This document shows, in pieces, positions 28,420 through 37,386 of a stretch of DNA of 64,000 nt. The notes under the pieces are model-generated. The model did not search any database, had not been told where the DNA came from, and saw only the letters and a list, made by a program, of their open reading frames with translations. This DNA is from G963665975 sp963665975 (lineage in GTDB: Bacteria > Bacteroidota > Rhodothermia > Rhodothermales > Bin80). Numbering within the stretch: the stretch's first letter is position 1; each line of letters opens with the position of its first letter. Position numbers and translations under genes: made by a program. The stretch covers positions 248,001 through 312,000 of the forward strand of contig OY762508.1 of the NCBI GenBank assembly GCA_963665975.1, written 5' to 3'.

Positions 28420-29349
28420 TCATTCGTGCTGGACGCGCAGTAATCTCGTGGGTGTCAAGAGGTACAGGTTTTCGCCGTGAGGCACTGCATCCACCACTGT
28501 CTCTACTACCTGGAATCCCATTACCCGCACCAGTCGCTCTCCTCGTTCATAGACCAGAATACGATCCGGCACGGTTATCCATAGGTCGCCGTCCTGCAGC
28601 GCCAGGGCCTGTACATTTTCTGCGGTCAGAGTGCGTACGAGGCTTCCGAAGTGGTCATAAATGAACACGGCCCCGCGCACTTGGTCAGCGACGTAGAGCG
28701 ACGACGCGTCTACTGCCAGTGCTGTGGGCTCGGAAAGGGCGCCCGCTCCGGCATCGTAGCCCCCGATGGTGCGTTCGAGTCGTCGGCTGGCATCCCACTT
28801 CAGGACCAGCCCCTGCGCTTCATCTATCGCGAAGAGTTCGTTCGACGGGCTTACGCCTACCGCGATGGGGCGTCCATCGCCTTCTGGACCCTCGTTCGCT
28901 CCCGGATCCAGGCGACCGGATACACCTGGCGTAAAGCGCTCGATGCGCGCCACCGGCAGCGTTTCCATATGCAGTTGGGTATGCGAAAACCGCTGCAGGC
29001 GACTGTTGCCGGCATCCGCAACCACCCAAACGAGACCGTCAGCGGGATCTATGTCAGCGGGATCGTCGAACTGACCGTCTTGCGATCCGGGCCCGCCCAG
29101 TTTGGACAACACGCTGCCATCGGCCGCGAGTTGCACCACGCTGCTCTTGCCCCTATCGACGACGTAGAGTCTTCCTGTGCCGTCCACGGCTAAGGCGCAC
29201 GCATCGTCAAATTGGGCAATTACCGCTGTCTTCGAGAGCAGGGTATCTAACGGCTGGGCATGATTGACGGCAGGGCCAAGAAAACCCATTGGCCACATCA
29301 GCATCGCGACCCGGATTGCTCTTCGACCGTGTGAATCGACACGTTTCAT
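28420..29349 (-). CDS. Secreted NHL-repeat (six-bladed propeller) protein
   Basis: 309 residues with an N-terminal signal peptide (about residues 10-32). At least four NHL-type blades can be seen: ACALAVDGTGRLYVVDRGKS, DPADGLVWVVADAGNSRLQR, VGVSPSNELFAIDEAQGLVL and LAVDASSLYVADQVRGAVFI. Such propellers bind protein or ligand partners outside the cytoplasm; some are anchored peptidyl-alpha-hydroxyglycine lyase relatives, but no catalytic pattern is obvious. The start overlaps the purD stop in ATGA, so it is co-transcribed with purD although no functional link is apparent. Confidence 0.78.
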   Translation of the reverse strand: MKRVDSHGRRAIRVAMLMWPMGFLGPAVNHAQPLDTLLSKTAVIAQFDDACALAVDGTGRLYVVDRGKSSVVQLAADGSVLSKLGGPGSQDGQFDDPADIDPADGLVWVVADAGNSRLQRFSHTQLHMETLPVARIERFTPGVSGRLDPGANEGPEGDGRPIAVGVSPSNELFAIDEAQGLVLKWDASRRLERTIGGYDAGAGALSEPTALAVDASSLYVADQVRGAVFIYDHFGSLVRTLTAENVQALALQDGDLWITVPDRILVYERGERLVRVMGFQVVETVVDAVPHGENLYLLTPTRLLRVQHE

Positions 29350-30629
29350 GCATTAATCCGGGCCAGTCCCTTGCGCCCAATATCTTGCCTGTACCGTGCT
29401 CCTTCAAAGTGGATTCGCCCGGCGGCTTCGTATGCCCCATCCAGCGCACTACGCAAATCGGACCGGACTGCGGTAACGCCTAAAACACGGCCTCCGGCCG
29501 TGACGACCTGTCCTGCCGAGCCAGTCCGCGTTCCCGCGTGAAAGACTATCGCCCCGGCCACTTGTCCCGCGCCATCCAGTCCAGTCACAGGAAAGCCTTT
29601 CTCATACTTGCCGGGATACCCAGCCGATGCCATTACGACACAGGCCGCTGTATTATCGCCAAGGGCGACCCGGTGATTGCCTAGCCGGCTTTTCGCAACT
29701 GCGAGCAGGGTTTCGACCCAATCGGCATCGAGCAGCGGGATTATTACTTGCGCTTCGGGGTCTCCCAGCCGGCAGTTGAATTCCACGACTTTCAGGCCCT
29801 CTTCGGTTACCATGAGACCCGCATACAGGAATCCTTTAAACAACCGTCCCTCCCGCGCCAGTCCGCTTAGCGTAGGTTCGATGATCCTTTTACAGGCTTC
29901 ATCCAGGAGCTCGGAGGTTACGATCGGGGCTGGCGCGTACGCCCCCATGCCTCCGGTATTCGGCCCGGTGTCCCCGTCGCCGATGGGCTTGTGGTCCTGT
30001 GCCGGCGCCAGGAGCGCATAATCCTCCCCATCGGTTATCGCAAAGATGCTGGCCTCTTCACCCTCCATAAAAGACTCAACAACAACCTCTTCCCCGGCGG
30101 ACCCAAAATCCTGTGCGCGCATGACTCGGTCCAGCGCATCATGGGCTTCGTCTGGTGTTGCGCAAACGATAGCACCTTTTCCGGCTGCCAGTCCGCTTGC
30201 CTTGACGACAATAGGGGCCCCCTCCTGCCGCACGTACTCGCGAGCCTTAGCGTATTGATCTGAGGTGAATGTGCGATATGCGGCCGTGGGTATGTTATTC
30301 CGCTCCATGAAATCCTTGGCAAACGCCTTGCTGCCTTCAATGGCTGCGGCACGAGCCGACGGTCCCACGATGGGCAGACGAGAAGCGTCAAACGCGTCAG
30401 CGATCCCGTTCACCAGTGGAATTTCGGGGCCTACGACGGTAAGGTCTATCCGCTCTCTGGAGGCGAATCTCACCAGATCCGCAACATCACCAGGCCCGAT
30501 CGAAACGTTTTGGCCGAGTGCTTCGGTACCGGCGTTGCCCGGAGCAATGAACAGCTCGGATCGGCTGTTGGCGAGCGCCCATGCCAGCGCATGCTCTCGT
30601 CCACCTCCGCCAATAATCAGTATTCGCAT
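29346..30629 (-). CDS. purD: Phosphoribosylamine-glycine ligase
   Basis: 427 residues, usual length. It joins phosphoribosylamine and glycine in the second step of purine synthesis. The N-domain starts ILIIGGGGREHALAWAL; the ATP-grasp region contains APIVVKASGLAAGKGAIVC and EVVVESFMEGEEASIFAI, and the catalytic end has FNCRLGDPEAQVIIPLL. It stands first in a two-gene unit, with the NHL-repeat gene coupled behind it. No other pur gene is nearby. Confidence 0.97.
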   Translation of the reverse strand: MRILIIGGGGREHALAWALANSRSELFIAPGNAGTEALGQNVSIGPGDVADLVRFASRERIDLTVVGPEIPLVNGIADAFDASRLPIVGPSARAAAIEGSKAFAKDFMERNNIPTAAYRTFTSDQYAKAREYVRQEGAPIVVKASGLAAGKGAIVCATPDEAHDALDRVMRAQDFGSAGEEVVVESFMEGEEASIFAITDGEDYALLAPAQDHKPIGDGDTGPNTGGMGAYAPAPIVTSELLDEACKRIIEPTLSGLAREGRLFKGFLYAGLMVTEEGLKVVEFNCRLGDPEAQVIIPLLDADWVETLLAVAKSRLGNHRVALGDNTAACVVMASAGYPGKYEKGFPVTGLDGAGQVAGAIVFHAGTRTGSAGQVVTAGGRVLGVTAVRSDLRSALDGAYEAAGRIHFEGARYRQDIGRKGLARINA

Positions 30630-31021
30630 TATGGTTGGATTCTACAGAATAAACGATGTCAGCCGTGTTCAGACGACTATTCTGATTACGTATCGCCTCG
30701 GGGCACCACGCACGGGTTCGCGACCTGATTGGCGTGTTGCCGGTGATCGGACTTTCAAACCATGCCGCGGGCCTCAGGTTTTCCCGACGCCGACAATTAC
30801 AGCGCCCTGACATCGCGCGTTCCCGATCAGCGTTGAAGTCTTAAGAGCCTAACTCCCGGTACGATTTTCGCGTTGTAGCCGATAGATCACCGAACTTGCC
30901 ATTGTTGACCGTCATGCCATTGTCGAGAGCAAGCCGAATGCGCAAGTCTGTTTACTCGCGCAAGCCATTGTAAAGATTGCTGACCTCCGCCAATTCCTTA
31001 CACAGCATGTTCTGCTCTTTC
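30630..31021. other. Intergenic region upstream of purD, no gene recognised
   Basis: Both strands were read. The purD promoter must lie near its left end. On the minus strand a short frame beginning MGIEKEQNMLCKELAE follows the pseudogene but is stopped after 26 codons, and no family could be assigned. The stretch looks like decayed coding DNA rather than designed spacer. Confidence 0.4.
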
Positions 31022-31438
31022 TCAATCCCCATGGTGATACGACGTTTGAACTCTCACTCGTTCGATACGCTCGATTGGTCGAATGTAGCAGTTTGTCTTT
31101 GGGAATTGGCCGGAATTGGCCGGCCTACGGTTTGACAAGCACCTTCCAGCGCGCCCCCACTCTTCGATGATGCCGCACCGATAGATAGTGCGCGCAATCA
31201 ACGGATTCCACGGCAGGGACTCGTGCGGCTCGGACAGTTTCGTCGGGGTCAACCCGAAATGCAGGGTACCGGATGATGTTACCTCTGGACTGATACCAAA
31301 CAGAATGATGCCTCCACTATGATCTAGCATGGCGCACACGGTCTTAGCCGCCGCACGGCGGCTGCCCGTATTCTACTTGAACTCCAGCGTCTCGGATTCG
31401 CCGGTTGCAGCCAATGCTGTGATTTGGTCAATCGTCAT
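31022..31438 (-). pseudogene. Remnant of an AlbA_2/RecG-like ATP-binding transcriptional regulator
   Basis: From an ATG, the first 21 codons read a typical AlbA_2 (Schlafen-type) start ending in ESETLEFK, then meet an in-frame TAG (31373-31375). The frame continues as AKTVCAMLDHSGGIILFGIS, the conserved core of that domain. It then jumps to a C-terminal motif, LSEPHESLPWNPLIART followed by YRCGIIEEWGRAG, which in intact proteins lies some 200 residues further on. A premature stop plus a large internal deletion mark it as a pseudogene. Intact relatives are annotated as putative DNA-binding or RecG-related helicase regulators, often in accessory DNA. Confidence 0.75.
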
Positions 31439-31722
31439 GTGCTATTCTGGTTTCTTGCTTTGATCCCGCCACACCGATGCCCTTTCGTAGCCCCTCAAAC
31501 CACAAATACCTCGGAAGTCGATCCCATCATAGGGACAGATATCGGCTTGTTGTCTTCAATTGGATGTTCACCTGGCTTACGATATGTGGGCATTCAGCAG
31601 ACGAAGCGTTTCCCTGTAGCTTCAATATAAACGCGGAAGCTCGAAGTTCGTAACAGGATCGTCAAACCGACCTCCCGGTCCGGAATACGTCCCTCTGAAA
31701 ACAGCCGTGCAGGAGCAACAAC

Positions 31723-34374
31723 CTACTTCGACTTACTTACTATTTCCTTTAATTCTGCCAACGTAAGTAGCGCTTCTATCGGCGTCAAGCGGTTCGGGTG
31801 CACGCTTGCCAACTTTCCGCAAAGCTTGCGCAGTATGGCTGCGTCGGCGTCGGAAATTGCGGAATGGACCACCACGGGATTTGCTTGCGCGTCTGTATGC
31901 TCTACGACGAGATCTTGCGTTTCCAACTGCGCGAGTATGCTGCGAGCCCTGTCGATCAGCGCGTCTGGAAGTCCGGCCATGCGCGCCACCTCGATCCCGT
32001 ACGAGTGGTCTGCACCCCCCGGCGCCAGCTTCCGCAAAAAGATCACGCGACCATCATGCTCCTGCACCTGGATACGATAATTGCGCACGCGGTCCAGCCG
32101 GCCAGCCAACTCGTTGAGTTCATGGTAATGCGTAGCAAACAACGTCCGGGCAGCTACCGACCTGTTCTCGTGAAGATATTCCACCAGCGCCCAGGCAATA
32201 GATAACCCGTCAAACGTACTGGTGCCACGGCCAACTTCATCGAGCAGAATGAGAGACCGATCGGTGGCATTGTGTAGGATGTTGGCCGTCTCATTCATTT
32301 CGACGAGGAATGTGCTCTCCCCCGCCGCCAGATTGTCGGATGCTCCAACTCTCGTAAAGATGCGATCAACGACACCTATGTGGGCGCGAACCGCCGGAAC
32401 AAACGACCCTACCTGCGCCAACAATACAATTAACCCGACCTGGCGAAGCACGACACTTTTGCCCGCCATATTCGGACCCGTGATGATGTGTATCTGGCTC
32501 GTCGCAGCTTCAAGGTCTACGCTGTTCGGGATAAACGCCTCCCCAAGCGGCATTGCATGCTCGACAACCGGGTGCCTGCCCTCTTCAATTTGTAACCGGA
32601 GGGATTCGTCAACACGCGGGCGGCAATATCCCCCCGAGGCAGCGAGCTCCGCAAAGCTGCAATAGCAGTCCAGTTCTGCGAAAAGCGCCGCGTTACGCTG
32701 CATAGCTGCAGTTTCCTCAGATACAGCAATTCGCAATCGCTCGAACAGATCCGCTTCGAGGCTGACGATTTTCTCCTCCGCCGTGAGGATGGTCTCCTCG
32801 TATTCCTTGAGCTCTTGCGTGATATAGCGCTCGGCGTTGACGAGCGTCTGCTTACGGATGTATTCCTCGGGGACCTTGTCCCGATGTGTGTTGGTGATTT
32901 CCAGATAGTACCCGAAGACCTTGTTGAAACCAACCTTCAGGGAAGGGATGCCCGTCCGCTCACTCTCCTTTTGCTGCATGCGCGCCACGAAATCCTTACC
33001 GGAACGCGCCATGGCCCGTAACGCATCAAGTTCCTCATTGAATCCTTCGCGCAGAATGCCTCCATCTCTCAACTTGGCCGGGGGATTGTCGACCAAGGCT
33101 TGGTCGATTCTCCGGACAGTGTCCGCACAAGGCTCAAGACCGGTCACGAGCTGCTTGAGAACAGCGCACGTTTCCTGCTCGAAAAGGCTCTTGATCGCAG
33201 GGATCTGCTTCAGAGACTGGTTAAGACTGACCAGGCTTCGAGGAGAAGCCCTGCCGGTGAACACTTTCGCAGCCAGACGCTCTAGATCGCCAACTGCCCG
33301 CAATAGCGCACGGAGCTTTGATCGCACCGTGCGCCCGCGTTGCAAGGATTCTACGGCGTCCTGGCGCTGGCGAATGCTGTCCACGTGCCGTAACGGACGT
33401 AGCAGCCACCTGCGCAATAGCCGCCCACCCATCGGCGTTAGCGTATGATCGAGAATTTCAATGAGCGTGCCGTCCGACTTGCCATCATGCAGCGAGGCGA
33501 CCAGCTCCAGATTTCGTTTCGTCTGGGGATCAAGCGCCATGTACGCGTCACTGCCGTACGCTGTAAGCCGGCGCACATGAGCCAGACGACCCTTCTGTGT
33601 CTCCTTGAAATAGTACAGCACGGCGCCTGCAGCCACGATGCCGAGCTCCATTCCTTCAACGCCAAATCCCTTCAGCGAATGCGTGCGAAAATGTCCCAAG
33701 AGGGTTTCTTGGGCAACATCTGCGGTGAACACCCAGTCATCTTGCGGAGTCACCACCGTATCCCCCGACACCATGTTCTCCAGGCGATCCCGCATACGCT
33801 TCTCGAACAGAATCTCGGCGGGACCCATAGACTCCAATACCTCGGCCAATTCGCTCAGGTGGCATTCGTTGACCAGGAATTCTCCCGTCGAAGCATCCAA
33901 GAAGGCCATTCCGACACGGTCGGCGGTACGCCGCCCAACTCCCCAGTGGAGCGCAGCAAGGTAATGCGCCTGCGTTGGATGCAGCAATGCGTCGTGAAAC
34001 GACACGCCGGGTGTGACAACCTCCACGACGTCCCGTTTAACGACGGTGCGAGACGCCTTGGCGTCCTCCAACTGCTCACAGATCGCCACGCGAAGGCCCG
34101 CGCGGACCAGCTTCGGTAGATGATTGTCTAACGCGTGGTAAGGAAAGCCCGCGAGCGGGACATCATGTACAGCGCCGTTAGAACGCTTCGTGAGCGCAAT
34201 CCCCAGCACCTTGCTCGCGGTCAACGCGTCTTCCTCGAACGTCTCGTAGAAATCCCCCATGCGAAAGAGCAGAATCGCATTTGGGTGCCGATCTTTGATC
34301 TTGTAGTACTGCCGCATGAGCGGAGTGCCACCTCGCCTTCTAGCATTGTATGTGTCCGATGACGGGATTGGCAT
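31723..34374 (-). CDS. mutS: DNA mismatch repair protein MutS
   Basis: 883 residues, all domains present. The mismatch-reading Phe-x-Glu is in FRMGDFYETFEEDA (about residue 39). The ATPase has Walker A GPNMAGKSVVLRQ, LDEVGRGTSTFDGLS (Walker B/signature) and ATHYHELNELA. It recognises mismatches and recruits MutL, which is also encoded in this window about 7.5 kb away. It stands alone; upstream is a short unassigned frame and then an EamA transporter gene. Confidence 0.97.
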   Translation of the reverse strand: MPIPSSDTYNARRRGGTPLMRQYYKIKDRHPNAILLFRMGDFYETFEEDALTASKVLGIALTKRSNGAVHDVPLAGFPYHALDNHLPKLVRAGLRVAICEQLEDAKASRTVVKRDVVEVVTPGVSFHDALLHPTQAHYLAALHWGVGRRTADRVGMAFLDASTGEFLVNECHLSELAEVLESMGPAEILFEKRMRDRLENMVSGDTVVTPQDDWVFTADVAQETLLGHFRTHSLKGFGVEGMELGIVAAGAVLYYFKETQKGRLAHVRRLTAYGSDAYMALDPQTKRNLELVASLHDGKSDGTLIEILDHTLTPMGGRLLRRWLLRPLRHVDSIRQRQDAVESLQRGRTVRSKLRALLRAVGDLERLAAKVFTGRASPRSLVSLNQSLKQIPAIKSLFEQETCAVLKQLVTGLEPCADTVRRIDQALVDNPPAKLRDGGILREGFNEELDALRAMARSGKDFVARMQQKESERTGIPSLKVGFNKVFGYYLEITNTHRDKVPEEYIRKQTLVNAERYITQELKEYEETILTAEEKIVSLEADLFERLRIAVSEETAAMQRNAALFAELDCYCSFAELAASGGYCRPRVDESLRLQIEEGRHPVVEHAMPLGEAFIPNSVDLEAATSQIHIITGPNMAGKSVVLRQVGLIVLLAQVGSFVPAVRAHIGVVDRIFTRVGASDNLAAGESTFLVEMNETANILHNATDRSLILLDEVGRGTSTFDGLSIAWALVEYLHENRSVAARTLFATHYHELNELAGRLDRVRNYRIQVQEHDGRVIFLRKLAPGGADHSYGIEVARMAGLPDALIDRARSILAQLETQDLVVEHTDAQANPVVVHSAISDADAAILRKLCGKLASVHPNRLTPIEALLTLAELKEIVSKSK

Positions 34375-34414
34375 ATTGAAACGGTGTCATGCACTGCACT
34401 GGCGACAGTGGCAC

Positions 34415-34564
34415 CTACGGACCTGCCGCTATACACAGCCGGGCGCGCTCACTACCCGAAAATAGGCCAAATGCAATCGTAACGTAACCCTGCAGGTCAA
34501 GAGAATACGATTGCGCGAACGTCTCCAACACATCATGCTGCCCGAACACCGCCCGCGCTGCCAT
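34415..34564 (-). CDS. Possible 49-residue small protein upstream of mutS
   Basis: An ATG frame of 49 codons (MAARAVFGQHDVLETFAQSY at its start) ends 40 bases before mutS on the same strand. The composition is protein-like, with alternating hydrophobic and charged residues, but no family is recognised and no ribosome site is evident. It might be the decayed C-terminus of a larger gene. Low confidence. Confidence 0.22.
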   Translation of the reverse strand: MAARAVFGQHDVLETFAQSYSLDLQGYVTIAFGLFSGSERARLCIAAGP

Positions 34565-34623
34565 GAAAGCAATATAGTGTCAATGCTGTCATGACTTGAG
34601 CTCTCCTGCGGGCATAAAGATCA

Positions 34624-35637
34624 TCAAATCGTAGACTCCGTAGCAGCAAAAGTGCGCAGAATGCGCGACTCCCGCACCTGCAAGCTCACAGCCCCAAGAA
34701 CGATCAGCATGGCTGCCAGGGTTTCCAGCAATGACGGCGCCGAGCCCAGAGCGAGCCACGCCAGAACCAGCGCGGCTACCGGGACGAGATTCCCGTACAA
34801 GATCACGCGCGTAGGACCAATTGCATCCAACGCCCTGACTTTCACCCACTGTCCAGCCCCTATGCCTATCGCTCCTCCGATTACAATCGCTATCCAGGTC
34901 CATGCCCCAAGTGCAAACCACGGCTGATCTATCAGCGCCGGCGATGCAATCAACATATACAGACCACAGCCAATCGCAGTTCGCATCGCAACAATAGGTG
35001 CGGGACCATACCGAGAGGCCAGCGGCTTGATCACATGCAACTCGGCCACCGCGGCGAGCAACGCCATGAAGAGCAACACATCTCCCGACCAATAATTGGT
35101 CGACGATCGGAATCCGTCCATGGCCAACAAAACACTACCCAACATGGCCAGGGCTATACCCAAGTAGCCTACCGGTCCGACACGCTCCGTTCGCATGAGT
35201 AACCCGAATGCTACACTCATGACCGGCCCCAATGCCAGCCACAGGGAAGCGCGAGCACCCGTTGACAGGGCTAACCCCTCAATGCCCAGCCAGGGGGCAA
35301 GTAGCGCACCCAACACCGAAACCAATACCAGACGCGCGCGATCCTGGCGAGCAATTGCCGGAAACATCCGATGTCCTGCCCTTCGCATCTGGAAATAGAT
35401 GATCACCATCATCGCTACGGCAGCCATCGCGAACCGCGACACACTGAATGCGATGGGTGTCATTTCCCGAAGGGCAACCTCGGCCAGAATGAAGTTCGCA
35501 CCCCATAACCCAGTGAACACCAGTAGTAAGGTGTGATGGCGCCACACAGCTGCCACGTCAGGCTGGCCAACGAGAGCCTGACGTGGCAGCTCCTCCTGCA
35601 TCTGGTCAGCCTGGCTGACGGATGTCTTCTGTGGCAT
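34624..35637 (-). CDS. EamA-family (DMT) transporter
   Basis: 337 residues with about ten hydrophobic segments arranged as two EamA repeats (roughly residues 36-160 and 185-315). Repeat landmarks are LLVFTGLWGANFILAEVAL near the start and IGAGQWVKVRALDAIGPTRV in the second half. It is an inner membrane drug/metabolite-type exporter of unknown substrate; small solutes such as amino acids are typical of the family. The first 35 residues are a polar cytoplasmic extension. There is no partner gene in the neighbourhood. Confidence 0.88.
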   Translation of the reverse strand: MPQKTSVSQADQMQEELPRQALVGQPDVAAVWRHHTLLLVFTGLWGANFILAEVALREMTPIAFSVSRFAMAAVAMMVIIYFQMRRAGHRMFPAIARQDRARLVLVSVLGALLAPWLGIEGLALSTGARASLWLALGPVMSVAFGLLMRTERVGPVGYLGIALAMLGSVLLAMDGFRSSTNYWSGDVLLFMALLAAVAELHVIKPLASRYGPAPIVAMRTAIGCGLYMLIASPALIDQPWFALGAWTWIAIVIGGAIGIGAGQWVKVRALDAIGPTRVILYGNLVPVAALVLAWLALGSAPSLLETLAAMLIVLGAVSLQVRESRILRTFAATESTI

Positions 35638-35682
35638 CTGGCTTCAGGATAGTCACGCGTGTGGTATCGGCCGGTCTGACCC

Positions 35683-35711
35683 AAAGAAAATACCCGTCGA
35701 AGGCGACGGGT
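35683..35711 (-). terminator. Rho-independent terminator downstream of the polysaccharide deacetylase gene
   Basis: On the minus strand a perfect 8-bp stem, ACCCGTCG/CGACGGGT with a CCTT tetraloop, is followed by ATTTTCTTT. It lies about 170 bases after the deacetylase stop and before the EamA gene. Confidence 0.7.
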
Positions 35712-35881
35712 GCAGAGTGTTAGACCAAATCCATGATCAGACGCAGGATTCTATGGCGTCATTCCATGGGGCGAATGTTCAAGTCATTTAATATTGCTTG
35801 TTACAACTTTCACTTGTGAAGCATTGATTTCGCGGCTATGTCGCCAATAAGCGCCGGGAGGAAGCAACAGAGTCCTGGTCA

Positions 35882-37321
35882 CTACACCTCCTCCCCTAAC
35901 CATGATGCCAGCGCATGGCGCAGAGAAGTCACCATAGCTCCCTGGGCTGCAGCGCTATCCAGCGTCTCCGTAAAATGGTGACCCCAGCCAGGGTGGTCGA
36001 GTTCATCCCACAACACGTTGTGCCACATCATCACAGCCACGCCACCAAAACGCTTGCAAGTCTGGAGGAGCTCTTCCGACTCACCAATAGCCTCTTCGGG
36101 CGTCAAGCCCCGGCGGTTGAATAGAGCGGATTCCATAGCAGCAAGTGGCATTTCCCATACGTCCGTGCACGTATTAGCCTGCGCATCAAAGCGCTGAACG
36201 GGAAAACATGTCGCCAAACGAAACCCGGCACGCTCGCTAAAGCCGAGCGTGGAATCAATACGAAAGCCCGCCCGCTCCTGGATGCGTGGCGTCGCTGGCG
36301 CTTCATACCGCAGATAATGCTGCCGCACGGACACGAGCGAGGCTATGGCCGCCAGGCGTGCCTGCTCCTCGGTGAGATACTCCGGATGTGTGTGCGCATG
36401 GTAACTCGGATGCAGCCCGATCTCGAACCCATCCTTCACTAGACGTGGCAACATGCGTTTCAACAGCGCGTCATCTAGCGAGTAGAAGACGTCATTCGGA
36501 CCATGCACTCCCGCCTTCAGGAAAAATGTTGCCGCGCCGTGGCGTCGTTTTGTTTCCAGGTACAGGCGTTCGAAAGCACTGCGGTACACATCTGTAGGAC
36601 GCAACCAATCGGCCAGGAAGCGCCCGAACCTGCGGAGTCGACCACCGACGGATAAGGAGCGATGATTGTACAGCAGGTAGTGCACGGCCTCCCGGTAGAT
36701 CATGCCCTTACGCCACTTGCGGAGATAATCCACGTCGTAGGTCGGACACATTGCCCAGGAAGCTCCTCCCCACTTCCGACGCTCGACCCGTATGCCATGC
36801 TGGATGAATCTGCCCGCAAGAAGCTCGCGATACGCATCCACCACCGGTAAAGTCGCCGTTCCCAGAGCCGCCTGCAGCGAAGCCGCATAGGGGAATCGCC
36901 CGTGCTGATCCCGCTCCGTACAGGTATACTCCTGCCACGCAGATAGCCAGTAAAACGCAGATGCCACCAAGTCGGGCTCGCCGTTCGCATCGCTCGCAAA
37001 CAACACCGGCCAGGATGTGCCGTCCCACTCGCACCAACGGGCGCGCCCACTTGGATACGGAATGCCCTCTGCAAAGTAAGCCTGCGTTTCCGGGCTCAGA
37101 TCAAGACAAAGAACGGAAGAAGACATGCTGGAGGTATCGGGACCGTAGTACAAGCCGGTCTCCCCCAATTCCGCTCTATCCACCCATATCGGATCGATTG
37201 CTAGCGGCGCTAGTAGCATACGAAGAGCATACAATGCTTTGGGCCGGTAACTGGCAATCGATTCTATGCAGCAAGGTAGATTCACACCCATATTGCTCCA
37301 AGCTGAACTGTTCAGCGCCAT
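35882..37321 (-). CDS. Polysaccharide deacetylase-like protein (DUF7033-type N-terminus)
   Basis: 479 residues from the chosen ATG. The N-terminal half resembles the domain that precedes the deacetylase fold in Bacteroidota proteins (YALRMLLAPLA, LSAWQEYTCTERDQHGRFPY). The C-terminal half is a NodB-like barrel: PTYDVDYLRKW supplies the usual Asp pair, GFEIGLHPSYHAHTHPEYL the His-x-x-x-His metal site, and VMMWHNVLWDE the late His. It probably removes acyl groups from surface polysaccharide or acts in its assembly. There is no signal peptide, so action in the cytoplasm or by peripheral association is possible. It is divergent from the HD gene with only about 65 bases between. Confidence 0.8.
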   Translation of the reverse strand: MALNSSAWSNMGVNLPCCIESIASYRPKALYALRMLLAPLAIDPIWVDRAELGETGLYYGPDTSSMSSSVLCLDLSPETQAYFAEGIPYPSGRARWCEWDGTSWPVLFASDANGEPDLVASAFYWLSAWQEYTCTERDQHGRFPYAASLQAALGTATLPVVDAYRELLAGRFIQHGIRVERRKWGGASWAMCPTYDVDYLRKWRKGMIYREAVHYLLYNHRSLSVGGRLRRFGRFLADWLRPTDVYRSAFERLYLETKRRHGAATFFLKAGVHGPNDVFYSLDDALLKRMLPRLVKDGFEIGLHPSYHAHTHPEYLTEEQARLAAIASLVSVRQHYLRYEAPATPRIQERAGFRIDSTLGFSERAGFRLATCFPVQRFDAQANTCTDVWEMPLAAMESALFNRRGLTPEEAIGESEELLQTCKRFGGVAVMMWHNVLWDELDHPGWGHHFTETLDSAAAQGAMVTSLRHALASWLGEEV

Positions 37322-37386
37322 CAAGATACAGACTACACGCCAAGACTGATTATCATCGTACGCACATCGCTATCAACTTCTGTATC

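Noticed and set aside
31660..31722. CCGGACC/GGTCGG hairpin downstream of mutS as a terminator
   Set aside because: The stem has a bulge and only three U residues follow; too weak to call.
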